From NCBI RefSeq assembly GCF_018476905.1, contig NZ_JAHCVK010000003.1:1-64000 (forward strand): DNA of 64,000 nt. Reading direction: 5' to 3'. Source of the DNA: Geomobilimonas luticola. Lineage in GTDB: Bacteria > Desulfobacterota > Desulfuromonadia > Geobacterales > Geobacteraceae. The position numbers were made by a program, and so were the translations under genes. Position 1 is the first letter of the stretch. Every line of letters starts with the position of its first letter. Below, piece by piece: positions 21,399 to 29,764 of this stretch. The notes under the pieces are model-generated. The model was given only the letters and a program-made list of their open reading frames with translations, was not told the DNA's origin and did no database searches.

Positions 21399-22081
21399 CC
21401 TTCCTCGACAACATCGAGCAGATTGTCGCTGCGTATCCGCTGCTTGCCTTCGGCGCCGTATTCCTGGCCGGGGTTCTCTCTTCGGCATCCCCCTGCGTAC
21501 TGGCCACCATTCCGCTGGTGGTCGGCTTTGTCGGCGGCTATGCCGAGGGTGACCGCTGGAAGGCATTCCGCTATTCACTGGCCTTTATCCTGGGGCTCTC
21601 CCTCACCTTCACCGCTTTCGGCGCCGCCGCCGGCCTGCTGGGGACGATGTTCGGCACTCTCGGCGGGTGGTGGTACGTTGCCGCTGGCATCATAGCCCTG
21701 GTGATGGGAGGGCAGATGATGGGGTTCTACGAGATCCGCCTCCCCATCAGGCGAGACTTCAAGCCGAAGCAGGGAGGCGTGGTCGGTTCGTTCATCCTCG
21801 GGCTGTTTTTCGGCATCGTCTCCTCACCCTGCGCAACGCCGGTGCTGGTAGTGATCCTTACCTGCGTGGCCACCAAGGGGGAGGTGCTCTACGGCACGGC
21901 GCTGCTCTTCACTTACGCCATCGGCCACTGCCTGCTGATGCTGGCAGCCGGCACCTTTACCGGCTTTGTGGAAGCATTTGCCAAAACTCTCGGTACGGCA
22001 AATCTCTCGAACTGGAGCAGGAAGATTGGGGGTGGCATAATCTCTCTGGCTGGGATCTATTTTCTCGTGCAGGCCTTCTAG
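21395..22081 (+). CDS. CcdA/DsbD-type membrane electron transporter
   Basis: Inner-membrane protein of 228 residues with six predicted helices. The two redox cysteines lie in ASPCVLATIP and SSPCATPVLV, each inside a helix, as in CcdA and the membrane core of DsbD, which carry electrons from cytoplasmic thioredoxin to periplasmic thiol proteins. The GTG start at 21395 overlaps the stop of the thioredoxin gene, so the two are translationally coupled and likely partners. It is the last gene of the arsenic cluster and is followed by a hairpin at 22111-22130. Confidence 0.92.
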   Translation: MTFLDNIEQIVAAYPLLAFGAVFLAGVLSSASPCVLATIPLVVGFVGGYAEGDRWKAFRYSLAFILGLSLTFTAFGAAAGLLGTMFGTLGGWWYVAAGIIALVMGGQMMGFYEIRLPIRRDFKPKQGGVVGSFILGLFFGIVSSPCATPVLVVILTCVATKGEVLYGTALLFTYAIGHCLLMLAAGTFTGFVEAFAKTLGTANLSNWSRKIGGGIISLAGIYFLVQAF

Positions 22082-22108
22082 CCGACAGTGCCCCCTGCCG
22101 AACAAAGA

Positions 22109-22132
22109 AAAGGCCTGCTGTTGCAGGCCTTT
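22109..22132. terminator. Bidirectional hairpin at the end of the ars cluster
   Basis: AAAGGCCTGC and GCAGGCCTTT around TGTT: ten perfect pairs between the convergent CcdA and ferritin-like genes. Only short T runs flank it. Confidence 0.7.
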
Positions 22133-22179
22133 GGTAGTCGTGCGGACTGAAGCGCCCGCCAGGGCCGGACTTCAGCCGG

Positions 22180-22665
22180 TCAGTATTCACGGAGGTTGCT
22201 GAACTCACCCCATGCCAGATAAGTCTGGGGTGCTTCCACGAATTCGTAGATATTCTCCATAACCTCCAGATGGTGCTTCTCTTCCTCCGCGATCCGTTTC
22301 AGTATTCCGGCGGCAGCCCTGTTCAGCTCCTTGTCCGCCAGTTCTTCGTAGAGCCGGATGCTCTCCTCTTCCGCCTTTATGGCGTGGATGTAACCGTCAC
22401 GGTCCTCAGCCAGCACTGTGTCCGGAGCAGCCTCACCGACGATTTTCCCCAACTGGTCTTTGGCCCGGCCAAGAACCACTGAATCGGCCATCCTGGGATC
22501 GGTCCCCGCCTTCAGGGCCGCCAGGTGCTTATAGTGCTCCCCCTCGGACTCTGCCAGCAGGGTGAAAACTGTTTTCAACTCGTTCGTCCTTGCCGCGGTC
22601 GCCAGCTTTTCGTAAAATTTCCGGCTTTCCTCTTCCTTTTCCATGGCGAAATCGAACACGTTCAT
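22180..22665 (-). CDS. Ferritin-like/rubrerythrin-type diiron protein
   Basis: Four-helix-bundle protein of 161 residues. Repeated Glu and E-x-x-H motifs provide a diiron site: EKEEESRKFYEKLA, ESEGEHYKHL, KAEEESIRLYEELA and AEEEKHHLEVM. It lacks the C-terminal rubredoxin domain of full rubrerythrin. Such proteins in anaerobes scavenge peroxide or handle iron. It is convergent with the arsenic cluster and has its own leader. The start at 22665 is chosen because AAGGTGG lies upstream and the MNVFDFAM opening is typical. Confidence 0.88.
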   Translation of the reverse strand: MNVFDFAMEKEEESRKFYEKLATAARTNELKTVFTLLAESEGEHYKHLAALKAGTDPRMADSVVLGRAKDQLGKIVGEAAPDTVLAEDRDGYIHAIKAEEESIRLYEELADKELNRAAAGILKRIAEEEKHHLEVMENIYEFVEAPQTYLAWGEFSNLREY

Positions 22666-22870
22666 CCTTGCCACCACCTTTCACCACCGGCCGCATACAG
22701 CTTCACCGGTGCCTCTCTGTCCTGTCCGTTTCCTGGTTATAGTATATCACCAATCCCCCCTTCCTGGAGCCCGGTTTTTGCCGACATGGCGCTTTACCTC
22801 CAATTCAGTCGACCGTCGTAACTCCTTTGCACCCCCCTCCAGCCGAATGCAAAGAATTACCGTCTTACGG

Positions 22871-22899
22871 TTGACGTTCTCCGCTCCATCGGATACATT
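22871..22899 (+). promoter_or_regulatory. Sigma-70 promoter of the pentaheme cytochrome gene
   Basis: TTGACG at 22871-22876, 17 bases, TACATT at 22894-22899. Ideal spacing, 42 bases from the -10 to the start codon at 22941. Confidence 0.65.
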
Positions 22900-22940
22900 A
22901 ACACACACTAACCACGCTAATTCATTCTGAGGAGGTACCG

Positions 22941-24407
22941 ATGAACCGCTTTCACCCCCTGTGCACCCTGGCCTGTGCGGCCCTGTTCCTGGCCCTGCTG
23001 ACCGGGTCGTCTCTGGCCGCATCCAAGGTCTTCGACGTGGACCTGGAGTTCTACCCCTACTACCCTTCCCTCATCAAATGGAACAAGTCGTCCGTCCCCT
23101 TCAGCGAGCCAAGAAAATGCGGCGGCTGTCACTCCAAACAGTACAAGGAATGGAACGGTTCAGTCCATAGCCTCGCTTTCAAGGACCCGGTCTACCAGGG
23201 AGAGCTCAACAAGGGGGTGAAGGCGGTGGGGCACGATATCGCCCGCCAGTGCGAGGGGTGCCACTCCCCGGCCGGTGTGGTCACCGGGGAAATCAAGGGT
23301 CCGGGTAACGCGGGGCTCTCCGACATGGCCCTGGCAGGAGTGTCCTGCGACATCTGCCACTCCGTCAGCGGCACTACCCACTGGCAGACCCCTTCCCACG
23401 AACCGGAAAACGGCTCCTTCATCCTGACCCCCGGGGTGGAAACGACAAGCGGACAGACCCTGATCAAGCGGGGCCCCTTCAAGCCCTCCGACAACTGCGG
23501 TGCCGGCTTCCACAAGTGCGAGGAGTCGTCCCTCCACCTCCAGGCCGACCTCTGCGCCGGCTGCCACCAGGTCTATCACTACGACTCCCACTTCCCCATC
23601 GAGGCCACGTATCTGGAGTGGAAACACGGTCCCTACGCCCAGAAGGAGGTCCTCTGCCAGGACTGCCACATGGTGGAGACGGAAACCTTCAAGAAATCCG
23701 CGGACGAATTCAGAAAGCCGGAGCGGGGGGAATACCGCCACTACTTCAACGGTGCCAACTTCCTCCTCTCCTACCTGGCTGCCGGAGCGGCTAAGAAGGG
23801 GGGGGACGAGAAGCTGGCCAAGAGCCTCATGCAGCAGTACGACATGGCGGTGGAGCGGCTGAAGTCGGCCGCCGACCTGGAACTGTCTCCCGTCTATCGC
23901 GATGGCAGACTTGCGGAGCTGAAGGTCCGCGTGAAGAACGTCCGTGCCGGGCACAACCTCCCCACCTCTCTCACCAATGTCCGGGAGATGTGGCTCGAAG
24001 TCATCGCCAAGGATGAAAGCGGCAAGGTCATCTTGACGAGCGGCTCCCTCAATCCCGACGGCACGCTCCCCGGGGATGCCCGCAATTTCCACTCCGACGG
24101 CATGGGGAACGATTTCCACTTCGCCATCGACCCGTGGAAAGTCACCGCCTTCTCCCGGCACGAGACTATCCCTCCCAAGGGGTACAAGGACGTGTACTAC
24201 GGCATGACCGCTCCGGCCGAGGCAAAGGCGGTCACGATAGAGGCGAAACTCCGGTTCCGTCAGGCCGACCAGAAGGTGGCCGAGGCACTCCTGGGTGCCG
24301 TGCCGAAGGACATCGACCTGAAGGCCACCTACGGGCTGGAGAAGGTGCCGGCGCTGCCTGTGGTGGACATGGTGGTAAGGCAGGCGAATTTCGCCACCAC
24401 CAAGTGA
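22941..24407 (+). CDS. Pentaheme c-type cytochrome
   Basis: Exported protein of 488 residues: signal peptide about 1-27 (LACAALFLALLTGSSLAA). Five CxxCH heme sites follow in the N-terminal half (CGGCH, CEGCH, CDICH, CAGCH, CQDCH), and the first is preceded by the P-R-K-C-G-G-C-H arrangement of cytochrome c-554-like proteins. An additional CGAGFHKC stretch lacks the CxxCH order. The C-terminal half (about 300-480) is heme-free and beta-rich (LAELKVRVKNVRAGHNLPTSLTN). Periplasmic or outer-membrane electron transfer is expected; partner unknown. GAGGAGG-like sequence precedes the start, and a strong terminator follows. Confidence 0.93.
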   Translation: MNRFHPLCTLACAALFLALLTGSSLAASKVFDVDLEFYPYYPSLIKWNKSSVPFSEPRKCGGCHSKQYKEWNGSVHSLAFKDPVYQGELNKGVKAVGHDIARQCEGCHSPAGVVTGEIKGPGNAGLSDMALAGVSCDICHSVSGTTHWQTPSHEPENGSFILTPGVETTSGQTLIKRGPFKPSDNCGAGFHKCEESSLHLQADLCAGCHQVYHYDSHFPIEATYLEWKHGPYAQKEVLCQDCHMVETETFKKSADEFRKPERGEYRHYFNGANFLLSYLAAGAAKKGGDEKLAKSLMQQYDMAVERLKSAADLELSPVYRDGRLAELKVRVKNVRAGHNLPTSLTNVREMWLEVIAKDESGKVILTSGSLNPDGTLPGDARNFHSDGMGNDFHFAIDPWKVTAFSRHETIPPKGYKDVYYGMTAPAEAKAVTIEAKLRFRQADQKVAEALLGAVPKDIDLKATYGLEKVPALPVVDMVVRQANFATTK

Positions 24408-24437
24408 TGCACGTGCGATAAAGGCGGTACACGAAAG

Positions 24438-24464
24438 CCCCGGTTCTCTGCCGGGGTTTTTTTT
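24438..24464 (+). terminator. Rho-independent terminator after the pentaheme cytochrome
   Basis: CCCCGG and CCGGGG around TTCTCTG, followed by eight T, 30 bases after the stop. Confidence 0.93.
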
Positions 24465-24613
24465 CGCATGCGATGATCCCGTCGTCATCACCGGACAAGG
24501 CGTCTGCCCCTTTCCGTTTGACATTATCCCCTGTTTTCTTCTATAACGGCGGAAAGTCCATACCGACTCCCGACAGCCGCGGTCAGCGACATGCCGGCAT
24601 AATCGGAGCTTCC

Positions 24614-24889
24614 ATGAAACGTTACCGTACACCCCTTATAATTGCTGCCGCACTGGTTCTTCTCGCCATCACCAATCCGTCCTTCGACCGGCACAAGGGA
24701 AAAATCGCCGAACGGACCCGGGAAGAAAGCGGTATACTCTCCGCCGCCGTTGGCGCCCTGAGAAACGAGCTCGGCTATCTCCGTTACCGGAACTATCTCC
24801 TCTGTTCCGCAACCGTTGCCAAAGTCGGTCGTCCCCGCCTGGTCTCCGTCGGCCTGCTCGGGCTGGTCGTGGTCGTATCGACGGAGTGA
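24614..24889 (+). CDS. DUF4359-like small membrane-anchored protein
   Basis: Protein of 91 residues with one N-terminal hydrophobic segment (RTPLIIAAALVLLAITNPS), a charged helical stretch (RHKGKIAERTREESG), and a second hydrophobic region with LRYRNYLLCSATVAK...LVSVGLLGLVVVV. The ALxxTNPS opening and the N-Y-L-x-x-S segment followed by G-L-L-G match DUF4359 proteins. Function unknown. The start at 24614 has GGAG; an upstream frame to 24473 has no site. It is 50 bases ahead of the DUF4424 gene and may share its transcript. Confidence 0.6.
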   Translation: MKRYRTPLIIAAALVLLAITNPSFDRHKGKIAERTREESGILSAAVGALRNELGYLRYRNYLLCSATVAKVGRPRLVSVGLLGLVVVVSTE

Positions 24890-24939
24890 CCAGCCGCAAC
24901 GGTGCGGCATTGCTGCAGGGTAAAAGGAGAGACGACATT

Positions 24940-25875
24940 ATGTCCTGCTTCCCGACCATCCTGACCGGTACGCTGCTGTTCATCGCGGTTCTTTTCGCAC
25001 CTTCGGCCGACGCCAACGACTCCGCCGTGGAAGTGACCCCCACCGGTCTGCAGTTCAAGGAGGTGAGGGACATCGTCATGGAACGGGAGGACCTCCGGAT
25101 CGGCAAGCAACGGGTCGATGTCACCTATGTCTTCAGAAACACCGGCACGAAGGAGCTTACCACCGAGGTCGCTTTCCCCATCCCTCCCTACGAATTCAGG
25201 GTCGATCCCCCCGGTGGCTTCCCCTCCTTCGACGATTTCTCGGTGGAGGTGAACGGCACGCCAGTCCTCTACCGGAAGGATATCCGCGCCCTGGTCCGCG
25301 GTCAGGATGTCACCGGCCTCCTGACTGCGCGTAAAATCTCCATCAAGGATTTCGACGGTCTCCCCGACACGGAGGAGCTGTTCACCGCCAAAATCGGCGC
25401 CGACATGGAAAAATTCAGGGAGACGGGAATCGTGGGGGGTGACGGCTGGCCCGACTGGCAGGTGGCCATCACCTGCCACTGGACCCAGACCTTCCCCGCC
25501 GGCGCATCTGTCACCATTCACCACCGCTACACCCCCTACGTGGGATTCCGGGCCTTCCGTAACGAAGAGGAGGATGACATCCCCGTGCTGGCCTGCCTCG
25601 ACCGGGAAGCCGAGGCGTGGCTGGACAGGACCTTTCCGCCGGGGCAAGACGTTTTCGGCAGCGCCGTCTGGCTCGGCTACATCCTCACTACCGCCAATAA
25701 CTGGCAACGCCCCATCGGGGAATTCAACCTGACCATCGACAAGGCACCGGATGAACTGGTGAGCGCCTGCTTCGACAGACCACTGAAAATCACCAGCCCC
25801 GGCCGGGCCGAGATCCATCTCCGCAACTACCAGCCGACCCAGGATCTGCAGGTCTTTTTCCTCGGCAAGATGTGA
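24940..25875 (+). CDS. DUF4424 secreted protein
   Basis: Protein of 311 residues with a signal peptide (FPTILTGTLLFIAVLFAPSADA) and a beta-rich domain that begins NDSAVEVTPTGLQFKEVRDIVMEREDLRIG, typical of DUF4424 proteins found in the periplasm of many Proteobacteria. Repeated phrases V-T-Y-V-F-R-N-T-G and HHRYTPYVG suggest a beta-sandwich. No enzyme signature. AAAAGGAGAG precedes the ATG at 24940. Confidence 0.82.
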   Translation: MSCFPTILTGTLLFIAVLFAPSADANDSAVEVTPTGLQFKEVRDIVMEREDLRIGKQRVDVTYVFRNTGTKELTTEVAFPIPPYEFRVDPPGGFPSFDDFSVEVNGTPVLYRKDIRALVRGQDVTGLLTARKISIKDFDGLPDTEELFTAKIGADMEKFRETGIVGGDGWPDWQVAITCHWTQTFPAGASVTIHHRYTPYVGFRAFRNEEEDDIPVLACLDREAEAWLDRTFPPGQDVFGSAVWLGYILTTANNWQRPIGEFNLTIDKAPDELVSACFDRPLKITSPGRAEIHLRNYQPTQDLQVFFLGKM

Positions 25876-26026
25876 CCCGCGACCCGTCTACGGCTGAATC
25901 GGGAAGTGCACAATTTTTTCGCCCCACCCTTGACTAACCGCCCAAACCACGGCCTACTTAGTAGTAAGAGTTCGTCACTGCCGGCAACTGGCGGCAATTC
26001 CGCATCGACGACAAAGGAGGCTGACA

Positions 26027-26728
26027 ATGTCTGAAAAACTACTGGTTCCATCCATCGAAAAGCGCCTGGCAAGTCTGCTGGAAGTCAGCCGCAGAAATCT
26101 GAAGGGGCCATGGAAGGACAAAATACGGCCGACTATCACCATCTCCCGTGAATTCGGCTGTGAAGGGTTCCCCGTCACGGAGAAACTGCAGGAGCTTCTG
26201 GAAAAGCAGACCGGCGACAGCTGGACCGTCATGGACAAGGCGCTGCTGGAAGAGGTGGCGAAACACCACAACCTTTCGGAAGATCTCCTCCACAACCTGG
26301 GAGAGAAAAACCGCTTTATCGACGACATGCTCTCCACCATCTCGTCCCGCTGGAAGAGCGACAAGGATTACTACCGGCTTCTCTGCAAGCAGATCGTCGC
26401 CCTCAGCGAGAAGGGGAACGTCATCATCATCGGCCGCGGCGCCTCGATCCTCACCCAGGACAAACCCCACTGCTACCACTTCCGCATGATCGCGCCCCAG
26501 GAATTCAAGCTGAAGTCCATCACCAAGCGGCTCGGCATCGACGAGGATGAAGCGGAAAAACTCATACGGAAGAAACAACGGCAGCGGGAGGAGTTCATCA
26601 AGGATTTCCTCAACCGGGACGTGGCAGACCAGACCCTCTACCACCTCGTCTTCAACAACGCCAAGAACCCGGCAGATGTCATAGCGGAGACCATCGCCCA
26701 CTACGTGTCGACGCGGCTCAAGCGCTAA
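26027..26728 (+). CDS. Cytidylate kinase-like protein
   Basis: Protein of 233 residues of the cytidylate kinase-like NTPase group (TITISREFGCEGFPVTEKL, DKALLEEVAKHHNLSEDLL, NVIIIGRGASILTQ, then FRMIAPQEFKLKSITKRLGI). The usual P-loop GxxGxGKS is replaced by S-R-E-F-G-C-E-G, as is normal for this subgroup, which is distinct from true Cmk. Substrate unknown. AAAGGAGG precedes the start. The YkgJ-type gene follows after six bases, so the two form an operon. Confidence 0.85.
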   Translation: MSEKLLVPSIEKRLASLLEVSRRNLKGPWKDKIRPTITISREFGCEGFPVTEKLQELLEKQTGDSWTVMDKALLEEVAKHHNLSEDLLHNLGEKNRFIDDMLSTISSRWKSDKDYYRLLCKQIVALSEKGNVIIIGRGASILTQDKPHCYHFRMIAPQEFKLKSITKRLGIDEDEAEKLIRKKQRQREEFIKDFLNRDVADQTLYHLVFNNAKNPADVIAETIAHYVSTRLKR

Positions 26729-26734
26729 GACGCC

Positions 26735-27412
26735 ATGGGGGTCGATCAGACGGCATTTTCCGCGGCGGCTCAGCAGGCCATCGGCGAAAAGCTTGCGAAA
26801 GCGGTCGATGCTGCAGGCCTGCGCGTCATGCTCGAAACGGCTGCCCATGCCACCGAACAGGCTCTCGACGAAGGACGTAACCGTGAGCAGGCGGCCCTCA
26901 TCGCCTGCCACGCGGGCTGCTCCGCCTGCTGCAACCTCAACGTTGCGGCTCTCCTCCCCGAAGCGATCTCCATTGCCGCCTGGCTCCGGGAGAGGGAGAA
27001 CCACCCCGACTTCACCCCCCTGGCGGCAAAGGTAGAGAAGTTCGCCCGCTATCTCCGCTGGGTGGACGACGAGGAGCGCATCCGCCTCCGGTTGCCCTGC
27101 GCTTTCCTCGACCACCGGGGCTGGTGCCTCATCCATCCGCTCCGTCCCCTCATGTGCCGCAGCATCGCCGCCACCGACCCGGAACAGTGCCGGAAATCCC
27201 TGGACATCACCTGGCTTGACGACGAAGAACCGGTCATGCTCAACCTGGAACAGAAGTTCCTCTACGACGAGGCATTCATGCACGTAGCGACGGCACTCGA
27301 CCGACACGGCCTCGACTCCCGCAGCATGGAACTCCACACTGCTGTCCAGGCGTTCATGGAATGCCCGGAACGGGTTGATGAGTTCTTCAACGGGGCGCGC
27401 ATACGACTCTGA
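26735..27412 (+). CDS. YkgJ-family cysteine-cluster protein
   Basis: Protein of 225 residues with the YkgJ/UPF0153 cysteine pattern: CHAGCSACCNLNV near residues 58-67, then PCAFLDHRGWCLIHPLRPLMCRS and EQC further on. These cysteines are thought to bind zinc or an Fe-S cluster. The motif C-x-I-H-x-x-R-P-x-x-C-R is typical. Function is unknown. It has no strong ribosome-binding site, consistent with translational coupling to the kinase-like gene six bases upstream. Confidence 0.87.
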   Translation: MGVDQTAFSAAAQQAIGEKLAKAVDAAGLRVMLETAAHATEQALDEGRNREQAALIACHAGCSACCNLNVAALLPEAISIAAWLRERENHPDFTPLAAKVEKFARYLRWVDDEERIRLRLPCAFLDHRGWCLIHPLRPLMCRSIAATDPEQCRKSLDITWLDDEEPVMLNLEQKFLYDEAFMHVATALDRHGLDSRSMELHTAVQAFMECPERVDEFFNGARIRL

Positions 27413-27483
27413 CGTCACCCTGCCCCATCCCAAGTATTCTGGAGAAATGCCCCCTGAGGCTGATTCCCCAAAGAGAGGCAATC

Positions 27484-28371
27484 ATGGGAAATACAAGCAC
27501 GCTTAAACTGCTGGTCTTCATTGGCCTCAGCATGGCCATCTCCGCCTGTGCAACGGCGCCGACCCCTGTCCCGCCGGCCAGACCGGCAAAAGTTGCGGTG
27601 GTGCTGGGAGCCGGTGCGGCAAAGGGTTTTGCCCACGTAGGAGTCCTGAAGGTTCTCGAAGCACAGAAGGTCCCGATCCACATGGTCGTCGGCACCAGCG
27701 CGGGGAGCTTTGTGGGAAGCCTGTACGCCTACGGCTACGACGCCTACGCGTTACAGAGGATCGCCCTGTCGCTGGAGAAGAGCGATGTGGCCGAACTGAT
27801 CATACCGGACAACGGCTTCCTCAAGGGGGACCGGTTGCGAAACTTCATCAACGCCAAGGTGAACGGCGCACCGCTGGAAAAACTGAAGATACCCTTTCAC
27901 GCCGTCGCCACCAACATCAAGACCGGTGGGCAGATCGTGTTCAACAGCGGCAATACGGGAATGGCTGTACAGGCCAGCTGTTCCGTTCCCGGCATCTTCC
28001 AGCCGGCCAGGTTCTCCGGGACAAGCTACGTCGATGGCGGCGTCGTCAACCCCCTGGCCGTGGACGTGGCGAGGCAGTACGGCGCCGACGTGGTGATCGC
28101 CGTGGATATTACCTCCGACATCGACTCCACCATCCCGACCGGCATCATGGAGACCATCATGAAATCCGTCGAAATCATGTACAACAAAATCTCCCGCATC
28201 CCCATCACCCAGGCCGACGTGGTCGTCAAACCCAGCGTGGGGTTCGTCGGTTCAGCGGATTTCAGCCGTCGCAACGAGGCGATCATGGAGGGGGAAAGGG
28301 CGGCAATGGCGGCAATGCCGGCCATCAACGGCATACTGGCAAAACTGAGACAGGAAGGAAGGTTGCCGTGA
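27484..28371 (+). CDS. Patatin-like phospholipase, lipoprotein
   Basis: Protein of 295 residues. A lipoprotein signal (LLVFIGLSMAISAC, lipidated Cys22) is followed by a patatin domain. It has the oxyanion loop GAGAAKGFAHVGVL, the nucleophile elbow GTSAG (Ser about 75) and the catalytic Asp in YVDGGVVNPL. This gives the Ser-Asp dyad of the RssA/NTE family, which hydrolyses phospholipids or lysophospholipids. Anchoring in the cell envelope suggests a membrane lipid maintenance role. AAAGAGAGG precedes the ATG. It is convergent with the chromate transporter genes. Confidence 0.92.
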   Translation: MGNTSTLKLLVFIGLSMAISACATAPTPVPPARPAKVAVVLGAGAAKGFAHVGVLKVLEAQKVPIHMVVGTSAGSFVGSLYAYGYDAYALQRIALSLEKSDVAELIIPDNGFLKGDRLRNFINAKVNGAPLEKLKIPFHAVATNIKTGGQIVFNSGNTGMAVQASCSVPGIFQPARFSGTSYVDGGVVNPLAVDVARQYGADVVIAVDITSDIDSTIPTGIMETIMKSVEIMYNKISRIPITQADVVVKPSVGFVGSADFSRRNEAIMEGERAAMAAMPAINGILAKLRQEGRLP

Positions 28372-28398
28372 CATCAGAAGCTGTGAGGCGGAATATTT

Positions 28399-28923
28399 TC
28401 AGCTGAAGTGAAAGACGAGCCCCACGACCGCCGCCCCGAGGATGACGAACATGGGGCTGATCCTGGTGAACTGGAGGATGAGGAGACCGGCAATGAGGAG
28501 AGTGAAATCCCGGCCAGAGGAGAGTGAGGTCTTTCCCAGGTTCCAGGCCGCAGCGGCCACCAGCCCGACCACCGCAGGCAACAGACCGTCCAGGGTATTG
28601 CGGATCAGCTCCATGTTGCGCATCTTCTCGTAACGGCTTGAGATGGCGAGCATGAGCACCGTGCAGGGGAGGAAGATGAAGACCGTCCCGACGAGGGCGC
28701 CGGGGAATCCCGCCGCCTTGAAGCCGGTAAAGGTTGCGAGCATGGCGAGGGGACCGGGGGTGAGCTGGGAGAGAGCGACGCCGTCGAGAAACTCCTTGAG
28801 GGTGAGCCACTGCAGCTGATCCACCATGATCCGGTGGAGGAGTGGTATCAATACATAGCCGCCACCGAAGAAGATCACGCCGATCTTCAGAAACAGCCAC
28901 GCCAGCTTGGCAAGCCCCCCCAT
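28399..28923 (-). CDS. Chromate transporter, second half-size subunit
   Basis: Inner-membrane CHR-domain protein of 174 residues (LAKLAWLFLKIGVIFFGGGYVLIPLL, DGVALSQLTPGPLAMLATFTGFKAAGFPGAL). In single-gene ChrA the two CHR domains are fused; here they are separate genes that probably form a heterodimer which exports chromate. Its ATG overlaps the stop of the upstream partner (ATGA), so translation is coupled. Substrate identity rests on family only; many CHR proteins have no tested function. Confidence 0.9.
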   Translation of the reverse strand: MGGLAKLAWLFLKIGVIFFGGGYVLIPLLHRIMVDQLQWLTLKEFLDGVALSQLTPGPLAMLATFTGFKAAGFPGALVGTVFIFLPCTVLMLAISSRYEKMRNMELIRNTLDGLLPAVVGLVAAAAWNLGKTSLSSGRDFTLLIAGLLILQFTRISPMFVILGAAVVGLVFHFS

Positions 28924-29477
28924 CAGCGGTGCTCCCGCCGGTACCAGCTCCGTCCCAGCGACCAGAAGGTCGCCGCGACCAGGATGGTGAGCGCGCTGGC
29001 ACTGAAGAGGGCCGCTGCGGCAAAGGCGGCCAGGGCCATGAGCCAGTCTTCCTTTCCCTTCACCTTGGACCGCCCCATCCCCACCGCCGCCACGATGATG
29101 AGGGCGATGATGACGGGATTGGTGCCGTTCAGGGCCGACTGGAGCTGGGGAAGTTCGTGGAACGTGAAATAGAGCCAGGAAAGCAGGCATACCAGAATGA
29201 ACGAGGGAGCGATGAAGGCGGATGCCGCAAGGACACCGCCGACGGGTCCGCGAAGGTAGTAGCCGACGAAGGTGCAGGTGTTGAGGGAAAAGGGACCGAG
29301 TATCTGGCCGAAGGCGAGCCCGTGCATGAATTCGTCCGTGCCGACCCACTTCTTTTCATGGACACAGACCCGCTCGGTGAGGGAGACGATGGCCATGCCG
29401 CCCCCGAAGCCGGTGGCCCCGATGAAGAAAAATACCTTGAAAATTTCGAGGAGAGATACCCGCTGCGCCCGTTCCAT
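28923..29477 (-). CDS. Chromate transporter, first half-size subunit
   Basis: CHR-domain protein of 184 residues (SLLEIFKVFFFIGATGFGGGMAIVSL, GLAFGQILGPFSLNTCTFVGYYLRGPVGG) with about six membrane segments. The G-F-G-G-x-x-A motif of the domain is present, and the G-Q-x-x-P-G/F-P-like motif reads GQILGPFS here. It is the promoter-proximal member of the pair, coupled by a four-base overlap to the second subunit. Confidence 0.9.
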   Translation of the reverse strand: MERAQRVSLLEIFKVFFFIGATGFGGGMAIVSLTERVCVHEKKWVGTDEFMHGLAFGQILGPFSLNTCTFVGYYLRGPVGGVLAASAFIAPSFILVCLLSWLYFTFHELPQLQSALNGTNPVIIALIIVAAVGMGRSKVKGKEDWLMALAAFAAAALFSASALTILVAATFWSLGRSWYRREHR

Positions 29478-29619
29478 GGCAGATGTATAGCAGCATCGTC
29501 ACCGGCCGGCAAGAAAAAACCTGCTCGCGGCGGATCAGTCCTGAACTGTTGCAGCCTGCAGCGAGGTATGATAACATCCTCGCCGATTTTGCATACTGTA
29601 TACGATTATGCATTTCTCA

Positions 29620-29648
29620 TTGACTGACCCCAAAAAACATGACAGAAT
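29620..29648 (+). promoter_or_regulatory. Possible promoter of the dodecaheme cytochrome gene
   Basis: TTGACT, 17 bases, CAGAAT, about 117 bases upstream of the cytochrome start, leaving a sizeable AT-rich leader. The 287-base gap (29478-29764) otherwise holds nothing I recognise. Confidence 0.35.
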
Positions 29649-29764
29649 CTCCCGCAGTGCGTACCGGCTCTAAATGGACCATCCGGGATATATCGCTTCA
29701 GGAAAAGCATTTTTTCGTGTTGCAGTGAAATTCGATGTGCAGCATTAACCACAAGGAGGAAACG

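Noticed and set aside
28399-29349. A 316-residue minus-strand frame joining both chromate transporter genes
   Set aside because: Its N-terminal half is out of frame with the first CHR domain; two genes overlapping by ATGA fit the domains exactly.
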